Positions 34,601 to 49,600 of a stretch of DNA of 64,000 bases are shown here, in pieces. Both the position numbers and the translations under genes were made by a program. Where the stretch lies: positions 71,020,946 to 71,084,945 of the forward strand of contig NC_079147.1 of assembly GCF_945859685.1 (NCBI RefSeq), written 5' to 3'. Source of the DNA: Eupeodes corollae (Eukaryota; Arthropoda; Insecta; Diptera; Syrphidae). The notes beneath the pieces were generated by a model. The model did no database searches, was not told the origin of the DNA, and worked only from the letters and a program-made list of their open reading frames with translations. Each line of letters begins with the position of its first letter. Position 1 is the first letter of the stretch.

Positions 34601-37600
34601 TGAAACTTGGTATCCCATTAACTTTCCCAGCACCATGTTTCATTTATATGGTTCTAGACTTTTTAGGGCTGATCGAGGTGATAGAGAAGGTGGAGTTGCA
34701 ATTTATGTTTGAGATGGCATTACTTGTGGTATTAATTGTGCATCTAGCCCGGTAGTCCAATAGAGTATATCTTTGTAGACATGATATGTGGGGAAGATAA
34801 GCTATTGATTGGTACAGTTTACAGACCCAATAGATTCGTTGATCTTTCACCTCTCGTATCTCTTATGGAGGAAATTGCTGTGATGTCAACTAAAATTGTT
34901 TTATGTGGGGATATTAATAGTAATCTGTTAGTAGAAAGCACGTTAGTTGACACAATGTTATCGTTTAATTTATCACCGGTAAATGAACATAAGCCAACTC
35001 ATTTTACTAGTAGTTCAAGTTCACTACTTGATGTTATTTTTGTTAGTTACATGAATGATGTTCTGTTCTATGACCAACTTGTTGCTCCTGCCTTCTCAAA
35101 ACATGATCTGATATTCCTCACTTTTAATTTCAATTTAATTCGACCCCCAACAATTTTCGAGTATCGAGATTTTAAAAATGTAAATTATTCTGCTCTTGAG
35201 CGAAATGTTTCGATGATTGATTAGGATAGACTTTACTCTATGCTTTCTCCCAACGATCAAGTAGAATTTTTTCAAACTAGCATTGAGTATCTATTTAACA
35301 CGTATGTTCCCCTTAAACAAAAATTTTTAACACATCGGTCTCAACCATGGTTTACTCCAGAAATTTCCTCTCTCATGTACCGTAGAAATCAAGCATACCT
35401 TCGTTGGAAAAGATATAGGTTAGAAGATCTTCACAGATCATACCAGCTACTTCGAAACCAAGTCGTTTGTAAGATACGCACTGAAAAATCAAAAGTTTTC
35501 AAAAATCGTCTTAATTTATCCATTAATATTCGAAAACTGTGGAACAATCTACGTGATATCGGTATTGGTAAGCAAAAAAGTTCTAAGTGTCATGGCATTG
35601 ACATCAAAAAGTTGAATAAACAATTTTTAACGTTGCCCTCTACATCTTCACTGGATCTGTATGAAGCATTTAAAGAAGGTAATTCTTTAGCCTCCCAATC
35701 TGCTTTTGAGTTCTCTAGGATTGATTGTACTGAAGTGGTTGAAAGCTTTATGCTAGTTAAATCCAATACAGTTGGAATTGATGGTTCACACCCTGTTTTT
35801 ATTAGAGCTTTACTATCACTTCTTTTGACTTATATTACACATTTGTTTAATACAGTACTAACAACCGGTATTTTTCCAACAATTTGGAAATACTTAAACA
35901 TGCAGTTTAAGTATTTTCTACAATATCGAACACTTCTTCTTCTCTTCAGTATTAAACAGACGCATCAACCACATAACCTTTATTACAGATTACAATATCC
36001 TACTTCAAATAGATCAAACAATTTAAACTTTGCAGTTAACCTAATTTCTATAGCGTCATTAATTTGTAAACTACTCAGTTTTGCCTTTTAACTTAATTTT
36101 AATTATTGTTTTAATTATTTTGATCTTGCTTTTATATTACAACTAATGTTAGCTTTTTTCTTACTCATGGATACATTATAAAGCTATCACTTTTTAATAA
36201 GATATTATATCTTAATGTGTATAGCATATCGATAAATTGAATAAACTAAACTAAACTAAACTAAAACTAGATTTCCTTATATGAAAAATATTGTTGGTAA
36301 TTTTGAAATTTTTAAGAATAATTCAACTGACAACTTTTTTAACACAACACGAAAAGCTGCAAATTTTTAACAAGACAAATCGACAGACGGGATGGGATCC
36401 CAGCCCCTTTTTTTATAAAGTACTGGCACTCAAGGGTATATTAATACCCTTAACACGTCTAACGTTAAACACAGTGTGAGTGTTAGGAAAATAGGGAAGG
36501 ATGAAAAAGGAAATACCGGTTCACATTGGTCTTAAAATTTTAAATATTGAAATGGTAGGGGAAAACATAGTTGGGTAAAGCATTCCACATTCTCGATGAG
36601 CGGTTAAATTAAGAATCTCTATACATAACAGTACAACTGAAATTGAGCTCGAGGGTAAACTGATGAACACTCCTGGAGGTGCGAGTATTACGGCTGAATT
36701 GTTTGGGGGGGGGAATCCAACTCACTTATTCGAGAGAACATTGTTTGTAAAAGTATCTGTAAAACGACGAAGGGCATGAACAATGCGCCGGTGTTTGAGA
36801 GATGTAAATGTTTCGGTTATAGTTCTATCGCCTATCATTTTTAAAGCCCTTTTTTGTATCCTATTTAAAAGGCTCAAACTTGTTTTAGGGGATCCTGCCC
36901 AAATATGCGAGTTATATTCAAGTTTTGAACGGATGAAGGCTTTGTAAATTACCGCCAGATCAGAAGGGGTGAAAAATTTATTTTTTGAAGCATTAAATTC
37001 TACACGGGTTTTGATTCCCCATTAGACAATGCTGTCAAGATCAGAATTTAATGAGCTTATCATACGCTGCCGTTGAAGTTCCACACCAAAACCGAAATTA
37101 AAGTAAAGTATTGAAGGTTTGGAAAATCAATACGAATTTTATTGACCAATAAACTAATTCAACATACTTACATAGCCTCAAAAAGTCTAATATAATGCTA
37201 TTTCGCATGTAAAGAAGTTGTTTCTCAGAAACATTACGCGATAGATCAATTTTAAAGTCTGATTTGCAACTTGATTGTCACCTTTAAAACGTTGTTTAAA
37301 AGTTATTTGTCTGCTAGATCGGGGACGACACATCACTTTCTTGGCATCATTCTTGAAGTTTTTAATTTTCTTTTTCGGAATCTACATTACCCGTGTTTTT
37401 TGGCATTCTATAAATAGTATAGTAAAAAATTCCCAATAAAACGCATCGGCAGTAACCATATTTTTTGTATTTAAAAATAAGTACAACTGAAAAATATATG
37501 TGAGAATAATAATTTAAAAAACACACAAATAGAAAAAAGTTTTCTAAAAATCAAAAGTTAAGATTAACTTCAGCAAAAAAACTAACTAGAACTAATAAAA

Positions 37601-40600
37601 TTTACAATTTTCAAGAAGAAATGATAAGAAAACATCTGGAAATTGAGATTCTATGAAAATAGTTCATTTAATAATTGCAATTTTGACATAAAATAAAAAA
37701 TTCTAGAAGGGGGGTTGTTTGTTGACTACTACATTAACATGTGGTATTGAAGCGAACTTGAAGATCGTCTTATTTCCTTATGTAACTCAATGGAGTTTGA
37801 CTTCGGTCGGAGATCGGAGTCGATTAAAAATTTGCGAAGAAAATCATTCTTAAATCTTCTAGTTCAGTGAAAACACTACAAATATTTATATAATCTAAAC
37901 TGACATTAACCTTTAGTGGAAACATAGCAAAACTTAATTAACTTTTCTATTCTTGCAAAATAACCTAAGTTAGTCCATTTTCTTTAACAAAACTAAATAA
38001 TATCAACAGAAACAGATTGATTTTTTTTCGCCAATTGAAAACATGGTTCCAAATGCACACTTAACGATCACTGCCATCGAGATCCGAATGCAATATCAAT
38101 CGCACCAACATTTTAGAATGAAATCAAATAAGATCCATTCGAGACTCGTTTAAATGTCAAGAACCCATCCGTAGTAAAATTCTACCTTAACTTTTATCGG
38201 TAGTATTGATACTGCGGATATTGTTTCTATTATTCGTGTAAGATCCTACTATACTATTGATAGAGTAGACGAGTAGACAAAAGACGGCTATAAATTGTCG
38301 TTCTTATTTCTGTTATATTCGTTTCTAGTGTCGATTTGTCTAAGAAATAGTTCTGCAAAATCAAACTTAATAGTACTGCCTTCATTTAACATCTGAACAG
38401 TTTATCATAATTATAAACAAAACATAAACGATTAGATATCCAAAAAAAAGCTAAAATCTTGTATTAAGAACCTCTAACACGGAGTGCTAAAATTATTAGA
38501 AGGTACCTGACTCCACATTAAAGTGTTAACTCACAAGATTTAGATGGCCAATTATTAACTGTATTGCAAAACTACGAAATGTGCCTCAAGGCAAATCGCA
38601 AAAAATTGACTTTCCTATAAGTTCCTTTAAAAATTAAGAACATTTTTAAAGTATTCGAATACATTTTGTTTTCAAACCTAATCTTAAAAATCGTTAAAGG
38701 TTCTTATTTTGTTTTAAAAAAAAGGTCTATGTGTGTGATAAACATCGATAAATAAAACAAAACTTTTATGAATAGAAACCATGTTCTGATGGTAAAATCG
38801 ATATACAAAAAAAGACATAAACTAACTCAATTAAATTTATCAACTTTTTTTTAAATTTTGTATGATAAAGTTTAAAAACAAAACTTTTCCTTTGTCCCCG
38901 ATTAATCTCCTCGTTTGATATTCAAAACTCAACTTTTTCTAGAACATATATGGTTGTATTTTTAGATGTATCACTTTTGTCCTTAAACTTCCAAACCCTC
39001 ATATTATAAAAACACGATGTTCAAAGTTCTATCTCATGTACATTTATTCTGCTGGATAAAGTGATAACCATAATAAATTTTCATATATACACCTATAAGA
39101 AGGGTATAAGAGTCCTTATGACATTCCTTAAGGATATGATTGATTCATACTCGTAGGCGACGAACTTTTATAAAACATATCCCCCTGAGGGTAAGTGACA
39201 GGTGGCTGGTGTTTTGAATGGATAACGTTTTTATTTATAAATGATGATGCTTTATATTGTCCACCATCACCACCAACAATAGCATAACAATCATCTTTTG
39301 ATTCTGAAAAGGACCATTCCGTTTATAGCAAAGAACATGATTGAGTCATCAAAAACTTTGCTATAATTAATATATTTTAAGTGCTTTCTTGTAATTGAAC
39401 TTAAATGGCAGTCAAATCTGTGGAAATATTATCGGAATATTGATGTGAATGAAAAAAGTTTTGTATTCTAGTTTTAGATTTTGACATTAAGAATTGATGA
39501 ATATTGTAAGTACCAAGCAGACTGGCACCATCCATCCACCAACCGCCTCTTCAAGAATAAAATATAAAATTCAACTGACTGAAAGAAGCAATTAAACATT
39601 TATAATAGATGACTCCTTCTTGTCAGCTGCTGCTGCGACCACTTCAACTACTTCAACTCTTTTTCATTTCAGCAAAGCAAAATAAAGGATCGAACAAAAA
39701 TTTCCACTTCTAATGGATTTGAGCTCTGGCAGTGGTGAATATATAAATCTTCAATGGTTTGACAGATACAAATAGCTTTATTCCATTACAATAATACATA
39801 TTTTTATTTTTCCCTTTCACTTTAAAGGACGAAAAAATGTTGATTTCATTGATTTTAAATTGAAAATAAGAAATATCATGCAAGATGATAACAATAATAA
39901 GAATTATTGTCCTTCTTTACAGTTCAGTGCTTTTTGTTCTTATTTTTATTTTGTTTATTTTTCTTTTTACTTTATTTTTGTATAATTGGAAAAGTTGGTC
40001 TATTTTACTTAAATAGAAGTTTATTATATTTGTTCATCTTTATATATTGTTTGGAGATGATTCATATTGATGAATTACGTACATAGATTTGGATCGATAA
40101 ATCTTAGAAATTTTAAGGAAACAGATCTTCTTATAGAGATGGATGAGTTCATAAACATCAAATTAACTAAGAACTGAATTATCTACGTTCATAAAGTCAG
40201 ATTTTCAATCGAACTAACCTAGCAGAACTGCAGTACCTACCGTTCATAAACGTCCAACTAAAGTCTGCTTCGGTCAGATTTTCTAGTCATATTTTATTGG
40301 CTGCAAAAAGAAGAAAGAGAGGGATTTATAATTCTCTTTTCTTTCTGGATAAGAAAATGAAAATTTCAAGTTCAACACAAATTGGTTGGCAGCCATTTTT
40401 CTCCGACGTTTATTAACTGTGTTTAAATGCAGATTGGACTAGTTGTCATTTTTATTTATTGCAGATATTCTGCATTGTGAGTGCGTTCACAAATTCAAAA
40501 AGAAATGCGATTGTACTAGAGCAGATTTTTTGCGTTTATGAACACACCCGATATCTGTCAAACTACATTTCATACATAATACAACCGGCAAATACTTACA

Positions 40601-43600
40601 ACAAAACAACGTTTATAAATCAAGGACATTTATTAATAAAATTCGAGATTACTTTTATTACAATTAAACAAGATAAAATAGAGCCAAATTCATTTTATTT
40701 CACTTTCAACAGTAGGTTTATCTTGCCTCAACACAACTTCGCACCTACTCCAAATCAAATAGTGAGTGCAAGTTGATTATATTTCTCAAATTATTTCACT
40801 TCATTGAAGAGCGACGGAACCAACAGCTGAATATTGGCCTCATTTCACTTTTTGAAAGTTTACTTGGCTTTATTTCACGGCACCTTATTTTTTACCAAAT
40901 GTCAGTTTCTCTTCCTCTTCTCAATTCAAATAATTTAAAATAATTATTCTCTTAGATAATTTTTCTTATTAACTTGTCAAAATATGACAGTAAATGTAGA
41001 CATGTGGATTCAAAAGGACACAAGCGTCCACAAGTATTTTTTCCCCAAAACCCACGTCTGTATCTACTAACTGCTATATTCTCACATCAGGTGCCTAGAA
41101 CCTCAACTGGAGATTGGGTTCCAACTCCATTGGAAAGTTTTTGAAATGGCTGGAGATAGCGGTTTTTACACCTCAACATCCACAAAGGAATTTGAAGTTC
41201 TCTATATCAATCTACCGTCACCCAGATTAACAATATTGCTATTGACGCTAGACACGCTTTCAACATTATGGATGTCCGAACTTCGACTCGGACCACTTCC
41301 TCGTTGTAGTCAAGGTAGTACTTCAGGTTTCCAGACAACACAGGGAGATGCTGGGAGAAGATACAACGTCGAACGGCTACAATGCAAGAGATCGCCAAAT
41401 CCTTCTTCGACCGAGTAACCCCTTTTTTTTATTGACAGAGTATACTTGGTCTTGCCCTCATTGACCACTAAATCCATCGTCTGCGCTTCTGTCGCAATGC
41501 TCAAAAACGCTCCACTGACATCACGATTTGATCTTCCAATTATTTCAATATTATCTGAGTATATGAGTAATTGGATGGACCTTTGGAATATTGTGCCTCT
41601 ATTACTGACTGTTGAATTTGCACAATTCTTTTCGGAACGACATGGAAGAAGTCGCATGACAGTGCATCGCCATGTCTAAAACCTTTTTTGACATCAAATG
41701 CATCGGTGAGATCTTTTCCGACCTAAGAAGAGCAGCGTGAATTCTGCATCGTCTTTCTGCACACACGGATAAGTTTGACAGGGATGCCAAAACTAGACAT
41801 TGCTCTGTAGAGCTCTTCCCTATGGATGCTGTCATACGCGACTTTAAAAAGATAAAGAAATTGTTGGTATCGATTACAAGTTCCTGGGTTTTTTCCAACA
41901 TCTTCCGTAGTGTGAATATTTGGTCGATAGTGGACTTTCCTTGTCTGAAGCCACACTGATAAGGACCAATCAGGTTGTTGAGCAGTGCATGCTCCTTACC
42001 AAGTCATCGCCTGCTGCTTTGAATAGTTCGGCAGCGATGTCGACAGCTCCAGCAGCTTTGTTTGACTTAATTTAGATATCGATATCTTCACTTCGTCGAG
42101 GTAGGGCAGGTGGAATTGTTGATCTGCGTAGCCTAGGTTGAGTGGTTCTATCTCCCTTACAGCGGAATTCGGTTCGTCATTACCGTTATATAATTTGGAG
42201 AAGTGGTCTTTCCATATTCTCAACATAGACTGCGGTTCTACTTCGATTTCCCCTGATCTTCTTTACAGGCTTCGATTCTTGGTAACATTTACAAAAAACC
42301 ATTGCTTTGGTTTGATAAGGAATGTCGGTAGGCAAATGTAGCCAAACAACAGGCACGCAAAGCGGCGCTGCATAGAAGGACGAGAGCTTAATTCGTTGAA
42401 GCTGAAGAGGAGAGTGGAACACCGACTAGAAAGATCAAGAGCAGTCAATACTGAGATATGGAAGGAATGTATCCGCAGACTGTATAACGGCGACAACCAA
42501 CTGAATTCCTCTGTAAGGCAGGATGATCCATTAAATATAGATCACGAAAGCCAACAATACACCGTCTTCCAGAATTGGTCGAAGTAAACATTGCTTTATC
42601 TAAGCTGAAGTCTAACAAAGCCGCTGTAGCAGATGGCTTGAATGCCAAACTCTTTAAAAGCTTCTGGAGATAATTCCGTTGGGAGTAAGATCCAACTTAT
42701 CCGTAAAATATAATCGGAATAAGGGACGCCTGAATGGAATTTCAGAGGCATCAGTCTACTTAACATCGCTTACAAAATCTTTTCTGTCGTAATATGTTAA
42801 CATCTAAAGCCCGCCGTCAACAACCTGAAAGGTCCACGCTCGTCCGTTTGTGCAGAATGACCATGGAGAATTCGCCCTGTTGCATAAAGATTGGAAACAA
42901 CTTTACGAACCTTTCAATGTCAAAAAAGGTTTTAGACTATGTGATACTCTATCCTGCTATTTCTTTAACATCGTCCTTGAACGAATAGTGCAGAGCTCCC
43001 ACGTCAACACTATAATGCCTCTAGTGTGAGTGAAAAGTGAACCCAATTATTAGGATATTCTGATGACATTGACATACTTGGTAGAATTCAGCGTGATGTC
43101 AAGGCTTTTGTGAGTATTTAGGAAAAAATGGTTTTAACGGTTAATCTGGACCAAACATAGTACAAGACATACAACACTGACGTCTCGGTCAAAACGTCAT
43201 TATCGACAAACGTAACTTTGAGGTAGTTAAGGACTTTGTCTACCTAGGCTCCGCCATGAACACAGAAAACAACATCAGGACTGAGATCAATTACTCTTTC
43301 TACTTTATGGTTCTTTGTCAAGAAAGAATTTGAGTAGCAAAGCCCTCTCTCGAGTGACCAAAGTGTTGCTGTAAAAGACCCTCATCGTCCTGCTTTAAGT
43401 TGGAAAAGCATGAACTATGACAAAAGCGAGAGAAAAGTTCTTCGAGGAATCTACGGTCCCGTATAGAAAATGAGTGTATTAGAAGATGTTCCGACGACCT
43501 GTACGGGCTGTAAAGCGACGTAGACTAAGCCAGAAGGATAAAAGTTCCACGATTTAGATGCTTTCGATAACAATTTTAATTATTTTCCAATCCAAGTTTA

Positions 43601-46600
43601 AAGTTTGATGTTTACTAAACAAAACTGTTACGCATTGGTTTGGTTTCTTTTTTAAACATTTTGCATTTCAGTGTAAATGCAATAAATATTTAATGGTAAC
43701 AAAACGTCAAATTTATATTTTTAGCACAGATCCGAAGCTTTATATTCACCTCAATAAATACAATGTTTCATTAATGTTATCAAATTTAATAGTCAACATT
43801 AAAAAAGTTAAATAAATTACCCTTCTATCATAAATCACACTTGGATCACCCCCAAGAATAACTATTGGTAAATAAAAATAATTTATTTTCCGGTAAATTG
43901 AGTTCCCTATAAATTTCGTCAAAAGTTAAAGAAAATAAAAACAAAAATGCTTGCTCAGTTGTTTTCGAGTTGATTTCGCAGAACGAAAGTTCTTCATCAA
44001 TATTTATCTTAAAATATGTAAATACATACTCAAACCATCCATTCACATCCATCCAGTTCATTGAAACCATAAAATCTCAACTAAATGCTTCGCAAAGTTA
44101 ACTTTTCCATTTGAATGAATAATTTTCATTTAATATTCTGCACAGTAGAAACATCACACTTTAACTTAATTTATTTGTTGTGTCCCTTTTTTTCTACCTT
44201 AAATACACACAGTTTACAAATAAATGTAAAAGAAATTCCTGTCCTTGTTGGCTTTTTTATTTTGCTAACTCTTTGTTTTGGTTTGACATAAAGGGATCTA
44301 ATCTAAAACGATTTGTTGTTGTTTTAATCCAACACTTCTGACAGGCCACCCAACCAACAACCCAAGCCTTGACGGTTAAGATAAGTTGTTTTACATTTTT
44401 TCATTTAAAATTTTGTTGAATAATGCAAAGTGGATTCAACATTTTGTTAAACGCCTCCCTTAAACACTTTGACATTTTAAATGAATTTTATGCTAATATG
44501 TATTTTATGGAAATATTTTATAACAAATCTACAAAAAGAGAGGAGAAAGAAGTTAACTTCAAGGTTAAAAGAATATTATTGTTTATAACAAAAACTGGAA
44601 ATGCTCGATTTAACCGTAGATGGTTTTGTCATCAAACATCTATTTATAATAATAATTAATTATAAACTGCCAACTTAAATGACAGCCGGCAAAATCGACA
44701 AAATGTGTCAACTTGAACTTCAAATTCACATATAAAATTGAGTCAGAAAGTCAATAATAATAATACAATACGTAGTTTGAATAATTAGGTATTTGATAAT
44801 CGTTAGAAGTATTCAAGTTATTAGAATAAAATTGTTATTAATATATTCAACAATTTTATATATGTAAGATAATTGAGTAGTTAATGAAATAAAGTAGTAC
44901 GATAGCTAAATGTGTGTTGGTTTTGAAAAAAAGTAGTTGTTGAAGTTGATTTTGGTTTGGTTTATTAAAAATAGCTTGAACTATAAGTAATTTATTTTGT
45001 TTTATTAAAAATTGCAAGAAAACAAACAATCCGTTATCTCATTATGCAAACTCAAAATCAAATGTTTTTCTCTGCTCGATAATCAATTCAAGTTCGACAA
45101 AAAGTGATAAGGTTTGTTATTAAACAACGTATTTAGCACATTCAATTATGAGATAGATAATAATGTTTAGAGATAATTATTGATGAGTAGCGCAATTATT
45201 AATAATAAACAATTTATTTGGAAAAAAAAAAACAAAGTTATGTTTTGGTTGTTTGTCTTGGAACGCATGTTGCAGTGTTATCAGCTCAGAACAAATTAAC
45301 TTTTACGTAGTTTCGTTGTACGTCAGACATAATTAATAATAAATTCATAACAGCCAGACATACATATTATGTCTTCGTATACGTGTACGTCATTATGTTA
45401 AAGTTGCTGTCAATGAAAAAATTCAGCAAAATCTTTTGTTATTTTGGTCAGGTTCAGACGACATAAAAACGACTTAAGGGCAAGGCAAGTTTCTGCTATT
45501 TGATTGGCCAGCTGCCAAAAAACAACTTACAACTCAAAGTTTTGTGGAATTGGAAAAAGAATAATTACTATAGAGTAGTATATGAACTTATAGGAACTTA
45601 AAAGTTATGGATATGGAGGCTTCATTTTAAAGATGCCAGTTACAAGGAGCCTTTGTTGGAAAGCGCCGTTTTGGTACCATAAGTTCGTTGGACCTTGTCT
45701 TGAAAAATAAAAAGATAATATTATGACGGATTTATATTGACAAAATTAGCGATACTATCATTTTATCATTTAATCGTATTCAGAAAGGAAATCATGTCAT
45801 GATCGTAAAGGAATGCACTTTTGAAGCTTAACATTCTAAAACTGGCCAGGGCAGGACATTTACACAGGAATTGAATCACAGTTTCCCTATGACCTGGAAC
45901 CCAAATATGAGGGGTTGGATAAGTTCCTCTTCTAAAATGACAGACAATGAGAAATATTCATACATGGTATCTTGTGCACAATTTAAGGGATGTGACCAAC
46001 CATGCCAGTGACAGACAATAAGACCGCCATCACGACACCGTTTAGTCTCATAGAATACCTGTTTATGCCTTATTGCATGAGAAATTCAGCATGGCATCAA
46101 ACTCTTACCAGAGAAGGTTCGAAATATTGTAGAATTTAAAAAACCTACTGTCGCCAAAGATTTAAACAAATTTCTGGCCATGATCAGTTTTACAGGAAAT
46201 TTATTCCCAATGCCATTGTTAGTCAAATTCCTCTTTTTAAACTCGTTCAAGGTAATAAGAAGAATGATAACAAAACAATCAAGTGGACACCAGTCAGCGA
46301 GATCGCCTTTGAAAAGTGTAAGTTTATCTATTTACTGATGCATCGGATAGTGCGGTAAACCAAGTAACGAACAACATTTCCCAATCACTAGAATTTTTTT
46401 CGTAAAAAAACACTGCATCCCAGAAGACACGGAGCACATACGACCGTTAGCTCTTGGATATGTGCGAGGGCGTGAATCATTTTCGACACCTATTGGAAGG
46501 AAGATCATTCTCAATCTACACCGACCAGCAAAACCTATGCGTTCCAGCAAAACCTGAGTAAGGCATCACCAAGAAGTATTCGGCAATTTGACTTTGTCAG

Positions 46601-49600
46601 CCAGTTCACAACATCAATTTTGCATGTTCCTGGAATCAAAACCAAGTAGTGGATTTCTTATCGAGGATAAACGCAGTTTATCTTTCTCATCCAATCGATT
46701 TAGAAGTGATTACGACAAAACAGATTAACAATGCCAAACTGAAGTCCTTACTTGGAGAAGGTAACTCAACTTCATTACGTTTTAAGCTTCTATCATTTCC
46801 AGGATCAACAAAATATAAAATTTTTTTTTGACACATCTACTCCAAAGATCCGACAGTTTGTCCTCGAAAGCAGCAGAAAAAAAGTTCTCTGAAACCTACA
46901 CAGCCTTTCTCAACCTGGCATAGAGCTACAATTAAACTTGTTCAAGAGCGATTCGTTTGGCCCAAGATGAGAGCAGATTGCACAAAATTCGTAAAAAAAA
47001 CTGCATACAATGCCAGAAATAAAAAATCAGTCGACAAAAATCGCCCCATTCAGTTTGGCATCCCTGCGTTTTACCCATATCAACATGGACAAGGACATAG
47101 TTGGCCCTTTGCCTACATCATACGGTTATAGGTATCTATAAACGATCATAGATCGATACACCTATGGAAGATATCAGGGCAGAGACAGTAGTCCAAAACC
47201 TACTCCATGGTTGGATATCGCGATATGGAATATCAATACAAATAACCACTGATTTGGGACGACAACTCGAAATAACACTGTTTTGCGAGCTGAACAAAAC
47301 TTTAGGAATAAAATACTGCAGAACAACTTTTATCATCATTTGAAAACTCATAGAAGATTTCCCACCCAACCACCATCTTCCCTACCTTTTTTAGCAACAA
47401 AATTGACTTTGAAATAATCATATTCAAGACAGGAGTACAGTATTCTGTGTTTCTTGCAAAAATATCCGCTGGAATCAGTTCGTTAGTGTTGTTTTGCCCA
47501 TAGGGTATGGAAAACCAACAGTTTGATTCTATAAGACCTTATTCTAAACAACTTTAAATTTAAATCAGGTGTCAAAACTTAGTCTCAAGTGGTGTCGTTC
47601 AATGTCCGTAATATTGAAAAATTCAATTAAAATTTGTGAAATTTATATTGAATACTCCCAAAAGCTTTCTTTCAAGAATTTTTAGCAAACTATTGGAATA
47701 CTTTTATTGAGAAACACAGAGTTGTCCAACTACTAGTGGATATAAGACGTATACGTATAGTGCCACCCGAACAAGTAATACCAAGTACAAGTCTAGAATT
47801 AAAAGTTGCACAGCAGACCTATTTTAGAGCTATATTATTCAAATATTTTCTAAAAAGTAACAAGTGGTGAAGAAAAATACGAGAATGCTGTTTTAATATG
47901 AAATGTGTTCTAACCAATTCAAATTTTGGTCAATAATTGACTCAAACAACCTTAGCCGCAACTTATGTTATATTTTAAATTACTATAAGTGTTGCTACTG
48001 TTACAATTACAATTATAGTAAAAAACTAATTAGCTGCAACTCCAAGTTTGAAAGCAAAAACCTATGTCAGGAAAGTACTTATTACGCAGGTTAAACAACA
48101 TAAGTATAGTTTTATTACTGATAACCAGCTTGCGAGGTATTAACCAGATATTCAAAAAACGGGTATCGTGATTAATATCAGCATTTAAATTGAGAGCGCT
48201 GAAAGAATTATAAAAAATTCCTAGATTATCAGCAAAAGCTGTTAAATTTTGAGAAGAAGGAATTGATGAAAATAAGAAAAAGCGAAGGACCAAGGACTGA
48301 ACCTTGGGGAACACCTTTATTAATAGAGACAAAATCACTTAAATGACCATTTATATCGACTTTCTCAGACCTATCCTTGTGGTAAGAAGCAAGCCAACAA
48401 AACATAAAGCCATGAGAACCAACAAGATACAACTTATCTAAAAGGATATAGCGGTCTTCCATATCAAAATCCTAAGTAATGTCGACGAAGAGTCCAGCAA
48501 AGAATGTTTGGCCATCTTACCCCTTGTAAATACTAGAACTCAATACTAAAAGAGCATCTTCAGTTGACATGGCCTCCCTAGAAACAAATTGGGAATCGCT
48601 GAAAAAAAATTATATATTTGAGATAGTTCAGAATTCTTGTTTTTATAACTTTTTCAAAAATGTTTGTTATAGAAGAGAACAAAGAAAAAAGGTCCCGCAC
48701 AAAATATCGATATGAAAATCATCGAAAAGCATTAAATTAGATCCTCTTTCAAAATTGAATAGGCGTGAAAATTCTTCCAGAATAAGAGTTGTTTCAACAA
48801 AGTTAAGTCTATGTATAAAAGCACAAGTGTAGTAAGCATTGTTAATTTTACATGAAACTTTCAAAGCATCAGCTGATGCAAGATCTATTCTGACAGTTCA
48901 ACAACATTGTCAAAATACGTAGTTTTCACTATTTTTTAAGTGACAACTGCTCAAACACTTGACTATTCATGTATTCATTCCTATCTATTTAAATATCATA
49001 CTAAAAACTATATGAGTACTTTTTATGAAATTTCTCTGTTTTGCTATCAGAAATTTTATGATTCCATTTCTCTAGAATTCCCTATCGCAAACTTCAAAAA
49101 GGATGAAAAGAAATGTAAAGCTAAATTGATTGCTAGCATCAATAGCGTATTTTTTTTTGCATTGAAATATAAAGTGGAAGGTTTCACAAATCAAAAATAG
49201 TTAGGTTCAATTTTTTCCATAATCCTTAACCGTGATTGAACAACATACAGTTTCTAAGTATCAATTATATTTTTAAATGTTTAAAATAGATATTCGACAT
49301 TTTGTGTATGTATTTCAATTAGATTTGTTTTACTAACCTTAACATCATGGAACATTTCATAGAGATCATGACTTTCACTTCCCAAAGCCAAATGATACAA
49401 AATATCCTGATCCATAAGTTCAATATTTGAATTTCTCAATTTCACACATCCATCGGAATATCTGTAAGAAAAAAAAAAACAAAAACAATTTTAGAATTTT
49501 ATTTATATAAGTATATTTATTAAAATATTATCAGTTGGTGATTTTTCAATCTCCTTCCTTCTTTTCAGCATTTAAACTAAATAATAAGTCTGATTTCTAA

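Noticed and set aside
40459..40776. 105-codon ORF in gene 2 intron 2
   Set aside because: Low-complexity, no domain, overlaps the candidate MITE and lies on the opposite strand in an intron.
41146..41418. 90-codon plus ORF and overlapping minus ORF at the LINE family B 5' end
   Set aside because: The real similarity is to endonuclease sequence in another plus frame (IAIDARHAFNIMDV); these frames are by-products.
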